Assembly: GCA_963733915.1 (NCBI GenBank)
Contig: CAVTEP010000001.1
Span: 744,001-808,000, forward strand
Direction: 5' to 3'
From: Sulfomarinibacter sp963733915
GTDB lineage: Bacteria > Acidobacteriota > Thermoanaerobaculia > Thermoanaerobaculales > Sulfomarinibacteraceae
Length of the DNA stretch: 64,000 nucleotides
How positions within the stretch are numbered: the stretch's first letter is position 1; each line of letters starts with the position of its first letter. Shown in pieces: positions 1-9,378 of this stretch. The position numbers were made by a program, and so were the translations under genes. The notes beneath the pieces were generated by a model, which was not told the DNA's origin, did no database searches, and saw only the letters and a program-made list of their open reading frames with translations.

Positions 1-2
1 AC

Positions 3-365
3 TCGCGGGAGCTGATGGGCGAGGTGTTGGTCGGCAACTGCGTGGCGATCCTGAACGGCCGCCAGGACGACCGCGTCGTCCGCCCCGAGGAGTTCGAGCG
101 CGAGGGGATTTCCTCGATCCTGCTGGTGCCGTTGATCGCACGCGAGAAAACGATCGGTGTGCTCAGCCTCTTTACCCACAAGCCCTATCCATTCTCCATC
201 GACGAACAACAGCTCATGGTGTCGATCGGCGAGCAGTGTTCGCTGGCGATCGACAACGCCATGATGTTTGCCGCCCTCAAGCGGCGCTACGAAACATTGG
301 TTGACGACTTCCAACTCTGGTTCGAGCACTCGCAGGCCTACCCGCATCGCGGCTCGGCGGTGTGA
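3..365 (+). CDS. GAF-domain protein, C-terminal part (runs in from left edge)
   Basis: Only the last 120 codons are in the window, in the frame starting at base 3. They read as the second half of a GAF domain: a core strand pair containing LLVPLIAREKTIGVLSLF, then a helix rich in charged residues and the segment EQCSLAIDNAMMF, which is typical of the final GAF helix. GAF domains sense small ligands or act as dimerisation modules in sensor kinases and other signalling proteins. The ORF ends 47 residues after that helix, so GAF is the last domain and no kinase or GGDEF domain follows. What precedes it cannot be seen. It stops 34 nt before the NfnA-like gene, so the two may be co-transcribed. 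Confidence 0.75.
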   Translation, partial: SRELMGEVLVGNCVAILNGRQDDRVVRPEEFEREGISSILLVPLIAREKTIGVLSLFTHKPYPFSIDEQQLMVSIGEQCSLAIDNAMMFAALKRRYETLVDDFQLWFEHSQAYPHRGSAV

Positions 366-399
366 GCCCGAGGGAGGCGACGGCAACGGGGAGGTTACG

Positions 400-1251
400 A
401 TGGCCCGCATTCTCGAGGTCGACGAGATCGCGCCCGCATTCAAGCGTTATCTGATTCACGAACCGGTGGTCGCCAGCAGGCACCAGGCTGGACAGTTCGT
501 AATGGTGATGCTTCACGACCATTCGGAGCGGATTCCGCTGACAATTGCCGATTCCGACGCGGTTCGCGGGACCATCACCTTGGTGGTGCAGGAGATCGGC
601 AAGACCACCATGGAGATGGGCACCCTTGTCGCCGGCGACGGAATCACGGTTGTTGGTCCGCTGGGCAAGCCGACCCACATCGAGAACTGGGGCACGGCGG
701 TGTGCGTCGGAGGAGGCGCCGGCATCGCACCGCTCCTGCCGATCGCCCGTGCCCTGCGCGAGGCCGGCAACTATGTCATTTCGATTCTCGGCGGCCGCAC
801 GGCGGAGCTGGTCATTCTCCGCCGCGAAATGGAAGCCGTCTCGGACGAGGTCTACTACACCACCGATGACGGCAGCTTTGGCGCCAAGGGACTGGTGACC
901 CACGCCCTCGACAAGTACATCGAGATTTCCGGGACGCCCCACCTCGTCATCGCCATCGGGCCGGCGGTGATGATGCGCGCGGTGGCCGAACAGACGAGGC
1001 CACTCGAGATTCCGACCCTGGTCTCGCTCAACACGATCATGGTCGACGGGACGGGCATGTGCGGCGGTTGTCGGGTGAGGATCGGTGGCGAAAACCGATT
1101 CGTCTGCGTCGACGGCCCCGAGTTTGACGCTCATGAGGTTGACTTTGACCGGATGATGCAACGGCAACGGATTTACCTCGAGCAGGAGGAGGCGGCGAGA
1201 CGGCGGTTCCTGGCCGCGCACGAATGCCGCGCGACCGCCTCGGGAGGGTAG
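400..1251 (+). CDS. nfnA: NfnA/SudB-like FAD/NAD-binding oxidoreductase subunit with [2Fe-2S] site
   Basis: This 283-residue protein is a ferredoxin-NADP reductase-fold subunit. Residues 1-95 form the FAD-binding barrel. Residues 100-215 form the NAD-binding domain, with the glycine-rich VCVGGGAGIAPLLPIARAL at 101-119. Cys221, Cys224 and Cys236 (GMCGGCRV, then FVCVDGPEFDAH) match the C-terminal [2Fe-2S] binding loop of the family. The ATG at 400 is preferred because GGGGAGG lies 7 nt upstream and the FAD barrel begins there; an in-frame ATG at 268 would add an unrelated tail. The next gene starts 4 nt downstream. Family knowledge: with NfnB it makes either the electron-bifurcating NADH-dependent ferredoxin:NADP oxidoreductase or sulfide dehydrogenase (SudBA). 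Sequence alone does not separate these. Confidence 0.88.
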   Translation: MARILEVDEIAPAFKRYLIHEPVVASRHQAGQFVMVMLHDHSERIPLTIADSDAVRGTITLVVQEIGKTTMEMGTLVAGDGITVVGPLGKPTHIENWGTAVCVGGGAGIAPLLPIARALREAGNYVISILGGRTAELVILRREMEAVSDEVYYTTDDGSFGAKGLVTHALDKYIEISGTPHLVIAIGPAVMMRAVAEQTRPLEIPTLVSLNTIMVDGTGMCGGCRVRIGGENRFVCVDGPEFDAHEVDFDRMMQRQRIYLEQEEAARRRFLAAHECRATASGG

Positions 1252-1255
1252 GCGC

Positions 1256-2788
1256 ATGCCACGAGAGCTGACCAAGAAAGAGCGGCTTGCAATCCCACGC
1301 CACCCGATGCCCGCGCGCGATCCGAGCGAGCGGATCCGTGATTTCAAGGAGGTCGCGACCGGATATACCGAGGAGCTTGCACTCGGCGAGGCCGAACGGT
1401 GTTTGGAGTGCAAAAAGCCCAAGTGTGTCGACGGATGCCCGGTGGGGATCGATATCCCGTCGTTTGTCCGGGCGGTGGCGGATGGCCGCTTCGCCGAGGC
1501 GCTGGCGATCATCAAAGCCGACAACACGCTGCCCGCGATCTGCGGCCGCGTGTGTCCGCAGGAAGATCAGTGCGAGAAGACCTGCGTGACCGGCAACAAG
1601 GGCAAGTCGGTCGCCATCGGCCGTCTCGAGCGTTTTGTCGCCGACCTCGAACGGGCCGGCGGTACGGTGACGATGCCGGAGTGCGCCGAAGCCTCCGGAT
1701 TCAAGGTCGGAATCGTGGGCTCGGGACCGGCCGGCCTATCGTGCGCCGCCTCCCTCGCCATGTGCGGCCACAGCGTTACCGTCTTCGAGGCGCTGCACCA
1801 GCCGGGCGGCGTGCTCACCTACGGCATTCCGGAATTCCGGCTGCCGAAGTCGATCGTCCAGGAGGAAATTCACAGCCTGAGCGCGATGGGCGTGAAATTC
1901 CGCTGCAACTTCGTCGTCGGTTCGACGGCGACGGTCGACGAGCTGATGAATGACTGGGGCTATGACGCCCTCTTTATCGGCACCGGTGCCGGGCTGCCGT
2001 ACTTCATGAACATCCCGGGTGAAAACCTCATCGGGGTGTGCTCCGCCAACGAGTTCCTGACCCGGGTCAACCTCATGAAGGCCTACGATTTCCCGGAATA
2101 CGACACGCCGGTCACAATCGGCCGCCGGGTGGCGGTTGTCGGCGCCGGAAACGTCGCCATGGACTGCTGTCGCACCGCTCTTCGTCTCGGTTGCGAAAAG
2201 GTGATCTGCCTTTACCGCCGCACCCGCGGCGAGGCGCCGGCGCGAATCGAGGAGCTCGAGCACGCGGAGGAGGAGGGCATCGACTTCCGCTGGCTCACGA
2301 TTCCGGTCCAGGTGCTCGGCAACGACCAGGGGCTCGTCACCGGCGTACGGGTACAGAAAATGGAGCTCGGCGAGCCCGACGCCTCGGGTCGCCCGCGTCC
2401 GGTCCCGATCGAGGGCAGCGAATACGAGATCGCGATCGACTCGATCATCATCGGCATCGGCCAGGGTGCCAACCCGTTGCTGACCAGCGCCACAAAGGGC
2501 CTCGATGTGGACAGGCGCGGCCGCATCGTGACCCATGAAGAAACCACCATGACCTCGATACCCGGCGTCTTTGCCGGAGGCGACATTGTCACCGGCGCGG
2601 CGACGGTTATCCTGGCCATGGGCGCCGGCAAACGCGCGGCGGGTGCCATCGACGCCTACCTGCGCGGCGTCCCCTTCGAGCTTGGCGAGCACAAGGTCGA
2701 GGATATAGATGTCGCCGACAACGATCCGGAAGTCGTGCGCCCCACCGCGGGTGAACCGGAGACGAGAACCCAGAACGGTGCACGGTAG
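1256..2788 (+). CDS. nfnB: NfnB/SudA-like flavoprotein, NADPH-dependent glutamate-synthase small-subunit family
   Basis: A 510-residue protein of the GltD/NfnB/SudA family. An N-terminal ferredoxin-like region carries two cysteine clusters, Cys49/52/57/61 (CLECKKPKCVDGC) and Cys96/100/106/110 (CGRVCPQEDQCEKTC), which ligate [4Fe-4S] centres. Next come the FAD dinucleotide fold (GIVGSGPAGLSCAASLA, about 153-169, then QPGGVLTYGIPEFRLPK) and a second NADPH-binding fold (VVGAGNVAMDCCRTALRLG). The FAD-closing motif GVFAGGDIVTGAATVILAMG lies near residue 440. The last about 35 residues are acidic and exceed the usual family length. It directly follows nfnA, so the pair should form one complex; the 4-nt spacing implies translational coupling. 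Confidence 0.9.
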   Translation: MPRELTKKERLAIPRHPMPARDPSERIRDFKEVATGYTEELALGEAERCLECKKPKCVDGCPVGIDIPSFVRAVADGRFAEALAIIKADNTLPAICGRVCPQEDQCEKTCVTGNKGKSVAIGRLERFVADLERAGGTVTMPECAEASGFKVGIVGSGPAGLSCAASLAMCGHSVTVFEALHQPGGVLTYGIPEFRLPKSIVQEEIHSLSAMGVKFRCNFVVGSTATVDELMNDWGYDALFIGTGAGLPYFMNIPGENLIGVCSANEFLTRVNLMKAYDFPEYDTPVTIGRRVAVVGAGNVAMDCCRTALRLGCEKVICLYRRTRGEAPARIEELEHAEEEGIDFRWLTIPVQVLGNDQGLVTGVRVQKMELGEPDASGRPRPVPIEGSEYEIAIDSIIIGIGQGANPLLTSATKGLDVDRRGRIVTHEETTMTSIPGVFAGGDIVTGAATVILAMGAGKRAAGAIDAYLRGVPFELGEHKVEDIDVADNDPEVVRPTAGEPETRTQNGAR

Positions 2789-2832
2789 ACGTTGAAACGT
2801 TAAAACGTTAAAACATTAAAACGTTCAAAACG
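2789..2832 (+). repeat. 8-nt tandem array, AACGTT-containing type
   Basis: About five copies of an 8-nt unit close to ACGTTAAA follow directly on the nfnB stop. Each unit carries the palindrome AACGTT or a one-base variant. Related arrays occur at 22684-22720 and 55598-55633. The rest of the 280-nt gap to 3069 holds the arrays described next and no plausible gene. Confidence 0.8.
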
Positions 2833-2921
2833 GGAAAACCGGAATAAGGGAGGAGCTGAGAAGTCAGCCACCTCGCCGCCCCTCTGCACCTTTTCTCCTC
2901 TGCCCGACAGGGACAGGCGGT

Positions 2922-2991
2922 CGGAAATTCGAAATCCGAAATGGGTGGTCGGGCGGGAATTCCTAATTCCTAATTCCTAATTCCTGATTCC
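2922..2991 (+). repeat. Two 7-nt tandem arrays separated by a G-rich segment
   Basis: An array of GAAATCC-like units (2923-2942) is followed by a G-rich stretch (2943-2957, GGGTGGTCGGGCGGG) and then by five units of TAATTCC (2958-2991). The order G-rich then heptamer array recurs across the window. Confidence 0.85.
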
Positions 2992-3068
2992 ATGCGGGTG
3001 TTGACCCCTGCGGCTCGATGTGACACCTTGCGCCTCGGTGAGCGGATCACGGGCGCCGGGAGGTCAGG

Positions 3069-4667
3069 TTGGATCACGCGCAACTCGTCAAGGCTCTTTC
3101 CAACCCGGCCTTCTACCCCCACCCGGTCGAACAGCTGCGGTTTCTCCAGACCCACATCTCGTCGGTTTTCTTGACCGGCGAGTTCGTCTACAAGCTCAAA
3201 AAACCGGTGAATTTCGGTTTCCTCGATTTTTCCACCATCGAGCTGCGCAAGCTCTACTGTCGGGCCGAGGTCGAGCTCAACCGCCGGCTCGCCCCGTCGA
3301 TCTACCTCAGGGCGGCGCCGATCACCCGCGAGGGTGACGGACTCGCCCTGGAGGGTACCGGCGAGATCGTGGACTGGGTCGTCGTGATGCGCCAGTTGGA
3401 CGAAAGTCTCCTCGGGTCTGAGGTGCTGGCGAGGGGCGAGTTGGCCGAGGCCCACATGGATGCTCTGGTCGACATCCTGGTGCCGTTCTATCGTGACGCG
3501 GCGACGGGGGAGGGGATCGATCAGTACGGGACCGTCGAGGCCGTGAAGTTCAACACTGACGAAAACTTCAGCCAGACCAAAGACTACGCCGGGAAGCTGC
3601 TGTCGACCGAACGTTACAAGCACATCCGGCGCTGGACGAACACCTTCTACGAGAAAAACGCCGCCCTCTTCGAGCGGCGCATCGCCGAAGGGCGGATTCG
3701 CGAAAGCCACGGCGACCTGCATTTGCGCAATGTTTTCCTCGAGGAGCCACCGGTCATCTTCGACTGCATCGAGTTCAACGAGCGTCTTCGCTGCGGCGAC
3801 GTCGCGGTGGACATCGCGTTCATGGCCATGGATCTCGACTTCAACGAACGGTCAGATCTCTCAAAACACTTCGTGGACCGGTATGTCGAGGCCTCGGGCG
3901 ACTCCGAGCTGCTCCGGTTGCTCGACTTCTACAAGTGCTACCGCGCCTACGTGCGGGGCAAGATTGCCTGCTTCACCTCATCGGACCCGGCGCTCGACAA
4001 CGGAGCTCGACGAGCCCAGAGGAATCTCGCTCGCCGCTACTTCGGTCTCGCCTACCAGTATTCGGGCGGCGCCAAGAGGCCGTCGCTGGTGGTTCTCTAC
4101 GGCTTGATGGGATCGGGCAAGACCAACGTCGCCCGCTTTCTCCGCGAGCATTTCGGCTGGCACCTCTTGTCGACCGATGCGGTGCGCAAGCAAATCGCCG
4201 GGGTGGGTGAAAACACCCGCGTCTACGTGCCCTACAACGAGGGGCTGTACTCACCGGAAATGAACAAAAAGACCTACGCCGAGGTCTGCCGGCGGGCCGA
4301 AAACCTCCTCCTCGGCGGGTTCCCGGTGGTAGTGGACGGCGCCTTCAAGTGCCGGGAGGAGCGGGTCCCGGTGATCGAGGCCGCCCGCCGGACCGGCGCC
4401 CACCTGGTCTTCATCCAGACCGTGTGCGATGCCGACGAGCAGCGCCGCCGCCTCGAAAAAAGGCAGCAGCACGAAACCCGCTCGGATGGGCGGGTGGAGT
4501 TGATGGAGCACCAGCGGGCCGATTTCGAGCCGGCCAACCCGGAGCATCAGGAGCTCTTCTACGCCGTCTCCACCGACGGCCCCAAGCCGGAGACCCGGGC
4601 GAAGGTCGAGGAGATACTGAGATCCGAGGGCCTGTTGCCGGCGACGATTCCCACCGAACTGGGTTGA
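3069..4667 (+). CDS. Aminoglycoside-phosphotransferase-like / P-loop kinase fusion protein
   Basis: A 532-residue two-domain protein of the COG2187/COG0645 type. The first about 330 residues look like a small-molecule kinase fold: catalytic loop SHGDLHLRNVFL near residue 212 and the metal-binding segment FDCIEFNERLRCGDVAVDIA after it. The second part is a P-loop NTPase with Walker A GLMGSGKTN at about 345-353, related to zeta-toxin or gluconate-kinase-like ATPases, and contains RRLEKRQ. The TTG start at 3069 has GGGAGG six bases upstream; no ATG lies near the conserved N-terminus. The natural substrate of this fusion family is not established, so no specific function is assigned. It stands alone between repeat-bearing gaps. 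Confidence 0.8.
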   Translation: MDHAQLVKALSNPAFYPHPVEQLRFLQTHISSVFLTGEFVYKLKKPVNFGFLDFSTIELRKLYCRAEVELNRRLAPSIYLRAAPITREGDGLALEGTGEIVDWVVVMRQLDESLLGSEVLARGELAEAHMDALVDILVPFYRDAATGEGIDQYGTVEAVKFNTDENFSQTKDYAGKLLSTERYKHIRRWTNTFYEKNAALFERRIAEGRIRESHGDLHLRNVFLEEPPVIFDCIEFNERLRCGDVAVDIAFMAMDLDFNERSDLSKHFVDRYVEASGDSELLRLLDFYKCYRAYVRGKIACFTSSDPALDNGARRAQRNLARRYFGLAYQYSGGAKRPSLVVLYGLMGSGKTNVARFLREHFGWHLLSTDAVRKQIAGVGENTRVYVPYNEGLYSPEMNKKTYAEVCRRAENLLLGGFPVVVDGAFKCREERVPVIEAARRTGAHLVFIQTVCDADEQRRRLEKRQQHETRSDGRVELMEHQRADFEPANPEHQELFYAVSTDGPKPETRAKVEEILRSEGLLPATIPTELG

Positions 4668-4689
4668 GGGCGGAGAGGGCGGATTGAGC

Positions 4690-4803
4690 CGAGTTGTGAC
4701 CACGATCCGGACGTCTTCGAACCGGCACATGATCCGCGGCCCACGAACCGCCGAGGGTCGCCCGGAAAACATCGTCGCCATCGCCAACGGCACCATCGGC
4801 TGA
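4690..4803. repeat. Imperfect dispersed repeat, copy 1
   Basis: The gap between the P-loop gene and the barrel-protein gene holds about 110 nt that resemble 11981-12088. The best shared core is near the right end, where both read ATCGCCAACGGC followed by a C/G-variant and then CGGCTGA. Neither copy has a credible start or ribosome site, so a coding role is unproven. The region also separates convergent genes. Confidence 0.45.
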
Positions 4804-4822
4804 AATCAAAGATCGCGTTTCT

Positions 4823-6179
4823 TCAGAAGCGAACGACCAGTCCGGTCATGAGCCGGCGTTCCTCGAAGTCACTGTGGTCGAAGAGCTCGATTTCGAGCAA
4901 CAAGGAAAACGTGCGACTCAGGTTGATGTTGGATGTGATGGAATACATTTCACTGTTCGGGCGGACCTCGATGATCTGGCCGCCGCCGCCGCTCAGGTGA
5001 TAGATGGAAAGCGTGTCGCGATACTCGAGGGAGACGTAGACCCGCGATCCGAACGAATAACCGAGTGAGGCCCATAGTGAGTCGTAGGTGTCTCCGCCAC
5101 GGTCGGTGCGCGTAGCCGACAAATTGAGATCGGCGGCCGAGCCGAGAATTCTGCGCGCGGAGAACCCGAGGTTGAACCGATTGGCGGCCGGATCGTCGCG
5201 ATTATTGCGATCGTTGCCGTACGCGGCCCACACAGATACATTGCGGCCGGGACGGACCATAAGGCGCACTCGAGAGGATTCAAAGAGCAAACCGTCGAGC
5301 GCTTCCGGAGCCACGGGTCGCCCGTCAATCACATCCTGGGTGATGGTACGGGTGTCGAGTGATCGCCCCCGGTGATAGGTTCCCTGAATGCCAACGACCG
5401 AGGAGATCTGATAGTTGAGGTTGGCCATGAAGTAGCTGAGCTCGGATTCACCGAGTCCGGCCGGTCCCTGGGTGTCGTATTCGAGAGCCTGGTAAAGCCG
5501 GAAAGCTCGACCCACCGGGATGAAGTTCGAGAACACGATCACTGAGCGTTCGGTCTCTCCCTGATTGCGCACTTGGACATATCCGAGAATGTGTTGGCGT
5601 CCGTGGTCGCCGTCGAGTGCGGCGAAAAACCCGCCCTTTTCAACGCCCTTCAGATACTCGAGCTGATAGGTGGCGAGTTCGCGACCGGCGAACAGACCAA
5701 ATCTCCAGAGACCCAACGATGAGGGTCTCGGTTGGCGGTACTCGGCGAAAAGACCGCCAACAGAACCGAGCCCGCCGAGCTCGTGCAGCCACATCTGGCC
5801 GAGGCGGACGTTCCAGGTTCCACTCGCGCGAGTGAACGCCGACATATGCCTCGTAGAGGGAAATCCGTTGTTCCCTGGAGTGGGAAGGGTAGGTCGCTAC
5901 CCGTCCGTCGAGCGCGTATTCGACGGTACCGCCCGGCGCCTCGCCTCCGTGCAACGAAAGGTTTGTGATGATCTCGGTAAAATCGGACTCGGCGCCGGTG
6001 CCCCAGCTCCGGTGGGACCACGACGTGAACAGCGCGAATCGACCCTGCACTGGCGAAGTCTGAGCGGCCGCCACGGTTGCGCAACAGAGTGCCGCCGAGA
6101 AGGCCACGATCAACGCCCAAGACTGGCGGGCGCTTTGCGTCAATCCGCGCCGACGGCAGCGTGCCGCGTCGCTAATCAT
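4823..6179 (-). CDS. Outer-membrane beta-barrel protein next to multiheme cytochrome (one frameshift)
   Basis: Two minus-strand frames join into one protein of about 450 residues. The first (6179 to about 5830) has a signal peptide (hydrophobic ALIVAFSAALCCATVAAAQ) and ends in LYEAYVGVHSR. The second continues ASGTWNVRLGQMWLHELGG down to 4823. Loss of one GC pair from a CGCGCG run near 5822-5832 explains the break. The remainder alternates hydrophobic and polar residues and ends in VVRF, a C-terminal Phe strand typical of proteins inserted by BamA. The start overlaps the stop of the multiheme cytochrome gene (ATGA), so they share a transcript. I infer a porin-like sleeve or outer-membrane partner for that cytochrome; no homology to MtrB can be shown by eye. 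Confidence 0.65.
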
Positions 6180-9100
6180 GAGAGCTCACCAGTCCCGGGC
6201 TGAAGATTTCTCTGCCATCGGGGTGACACGACAGACAGTTGGCCGAGTTGTACGAATATCCGCTCTCCTCGCGGTGTTCCTCGTTCGTTTCCGACCGCGG
6301 GTGGCAGGAGGTCGTGCAGGTGAAAACGGCATAGCTGCCGGAGGAGGGGTGGCACTCCGCGCACTCGGCGTTTCTGTGGGCGCCCCCGTCGATCGGGAAC
6401 CACACGTGATCGAACACGCCCTGGTCCCACGAGCGATCGCTTGCCCGGTGGCAGATCTCGCAGTCGGTGGGGAAGCCCGCCGTCCGGTGATTGGGATCTC
6501 TGGTGGCGTTGAAGTCATCGAGGTGGCAGTCGACGCAGTCCGACGGCAGACCCTGGTAGACGCCGCTCGAGTGGCAGGCGTTGCACTGGAGGCTGGTGTG
6601 GGAGCCGACGAGAGGGTAGGTGGAGTGGGCGAAGGTGGCGCCCTCCCAGGTGGGGTCGGAGCCTCGATGGCAGGTCTCGCAGTCGGTCGGGAAGCCCGCC
6701 GTCCGGTGGTTGGGATCCTGGTCGAGTTGTAGTCACCGAGGTGGCAGTCGACGCAGTCCGACGGCAGACCCTGGTAGACGCCGCTCGAGTGGCAGGCGTT
6801 GCACTGGAGGCTGGTATGGGAGCCGACGAGAGGGTAGGTGGAGTGGGCGAAGGTGGCGCCCTCCCAGGTGGGGTCGGAGCCTCGGTGGCAGGCCTCGCAG
6901 TCGGTCGGGAAGCCCGCCGTCCGGTGGTTGGGATCTCTGGTGGCGTTGAAGTCATCGAGGTGGCAGTCGACGCAGTCCGACGGCAGACCCTGGTAGACGC
7001 CGCTCGAGTGGCAGGCAGTTGCACTGGAGGCTGGTGTGGGAGCCCAGCAACGGGAAGGTCGAATGGACAACGCCCGGGCCTTCCCAAGACGGCGTCGAGG
7101 GATTGTGACAGGTCTCGCAATCGGTGGGAAATCCTGCCTCACGGTGATCCGGATCATCCGTGCTGTTGTAGTCGTCCAAGTGGCACGACACACAGTCGGT
7201 CGACACCGTGCCGTCGAATCGACCGCCGGTGTGACACGTCTCGCAGTCAATTCCGAAGTGCGCGCCGCCGAGCTCCAGCCCGGTCGCCGCTGCGTGGTCC
7301 CAGGCCACCGCGGTCCAAGAAACGGGACGGTGGCAGAGCTCGCATTCGGCGCCGAGAGCGGTGCGGAACCGGTCATCCTGACGACGGATCCAGTGGCAGT
7401 CATAACAGCGGGTCGGCGTGCCCCTCGTCTGCCCATTCCAGTGGCACTCGGCGCATGGCACCGCGACGTGGCGTCCCTCGAGGGGGAGCAGAGTGTCCTT
7501 GTGGAATGCGCGTGATGCGTTTCGGAACGAAGCAAACACGCTGTGGCAGGAAGCGCAGTCGGGTCCCAGCGTGCCGCGATGGGTGTCCTCGTGGCAGGTG
7601 GCGCACTGCTGATCGAGCCCGCTGAACCGGACTGCCGTTCCGGGACCAGCGGGGAAACCACCCTCAGCTGTGACGTGGCACTGGGAGCACTGTACGGCAC
7701 CGTGCTTGCCGTCGAAAAACTCACCATCCGTCCGGTGCGTGTAACCGGTGAGCTTGAAGGTCTCGCTCCCGTGACACGACTCACAACGATCGCCGAGCTG
7801 TCCGAGGTGGATGTCCTGGTGGCACGTTTGACACGTGGTCTTGATGCCGTCGTACAGGACCGCTGTGCCTTCTCCGGCAGGGAACACGCCGGTCTCCCGC
7901 TGATGACATTTGGCGCACTCGATGGTCGAGTGTTTGCCTGTGAGGGCGAATGATGATCGTGAGTGGTCGAATGCGCGGGCGCTGAATCGGTCCTCGTCTA
8001 CGGTATGGCAAGTCGAACAGTTGGGTCCGAGCTGTCCGAGGTGGACATCCTGGTGGCAGGTGGTACAGGCGGTCGACAGACCCCGATATCTGCGGGAGGA
8101 AACCATACTGTCGGCGGCGAAAGCATCAACGGCGTCCCGGTGGCATTTTGTGCAGTCCGCTGTCGCGTGTTTGGCTTTGAAGAATTCCGGGGAATTCGCG
8201 TGCTGGAATGTGGTGACGCGAAAGGTCCTGGTGCCGTGGCAAGTGGCACACGTCGTTCCGAGCTGGCCGCGGTGAACGTCCTGGTGACACGATGCGCAGT
8301 CGCCGGTCAGACCGCGAAAGTCGAGGTCCGGCACGGGCGCCGACGCCGGGGACCTTTCCGTCTTGTGGCACGCGACGCAGGGAATCTCCTGGTGGCGCTC
8401 TTCGAGTGGGAAATCCGTTTTCGCTCGGTGGTCGAACTGTGCGCCCTTGAACCCGGCCACCGTGTGGCACGCGGCACAGTCCCCGGTGAACGTCCCTTGA
8501 TGGACATCGGTGTGGCAGTCGCTGCAGCGCTCGAACCGGAGCGGCCGGTTGGCGCTCTGGCCGTTCGGGTGGCACTTCACACACGCCACCGTGGCGTGGA
8601 GCCCGGTCAGCGGGAATTGCGTCTTGGAATGGTCGATGCTGGTGGTCGCCCATTTGACAGGGTTGTGGCACGACGAGCAAACCGCGCCGAACGCGGCGCC
8701 ATGTGGGTCGCGGTGGCAATCGCTGCACTCGCTGTAGCGCAATCCCTTGTACTGTTGCTCGCGGTGGCACCGGGCGCACTGCACCGTCTGGTGCGCACCC
8801 GTCAGCGGGTACGCGGCCGTGCTGTGATCGAAAGCAAGGCCGGTCTCCTTGAACGTCGCGGCTGTCGAGTGGCACCGTGCGCAGTCGCTGCCGAGAGCGC
8901 CCCTGTGGACGTCCTTGTGGCATGACGCGCAGTCGGGGATGGCCTTCAGGTAGGAGCGGGTCGTGTGGCACTTGGTGCAATCGGTGGCGAGTCGCGCGTG
9001 CAGGCCATCAAGCGGGAAGCCTGTCTCTCCTGAATGGTTGAAACCGGCCACCACCAGCGGACGGATGTCTGCGTCGCGTCCGGCATGCTCCACGTGACAG

Positions 9101-9378
9101 GCCACACAGTCGTCGGAGACGTCGCGGTGGACGCCGCGTCTTTCCGAGATTCTAGTCGCGACGTCTTTGTGGCAGCTCAGACACTTGTTGGCGGACACGC
9201 CCTTCCCGGGCTCGTGGCACGTGTCGCAAGTTTTTATCCCCTCGTATTTGGAGTGGGCGGCGCTCAGGGGACCGGGTGAGAGGAGCTGGCCTACGCTTTG
9301 CGCGGCAGACAGCGCCGCAAAAAGCGTTATCCCCGACCATGCGGCCAACACCAGTAGGAGACGACCGGAGGTTCTCAT
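6172..9378 (-). CDS. Giant c-type cytochrome with about 42 heme-binding motifs (two frameshifts)
   Basis: Starting at ATG 9378 (MRTSGRLLLVLAAW, a signal peptide ending near SAAQS), the protein runs about 1,068 residues. I count 41 CXXCH motifs plus one CX3CH (CTTSCH) near the C-terminus, with many extra His residues as second ligands. Thirty motifs lie in one uninterrupted frame down to about 7017. There one extra base shifts the frame, and one base missing in a GGATCC at about 6720 restores it; the last section ends SSHD at 6172. The N-terminal part alternates CH-x-DVH-x-G-x-LG-type repeats, as in cytochrome c3/c7-like family proteins. Its start overlaps the membrane cytochrome gene stop (TGATG). 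The product is predicted to be periplasmic or outer-membrane bound and to carry electrons over long distance. Confidence 0.88.
6470..7050 (-). repeat. 219-bp in-gene tandem repeat (73-residue, three-heme unit)
   Basis: Three nearly identical copies encode a 73-residue block. Each contains CNACH, CVDCH and CE(A/T/I)CH and ends with the shared segment GSHTSLQC. Repeat anchors lie at 6581, 6799 and 7019. Spacing is 218 and 220 bp, i.e. 219 with one base lost and one gained, which are exactly the two frameshifts in the gene. The near-identity at DNA level marks a recent duplication or an assembly-sensitive tract. Confidence 0.85.
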
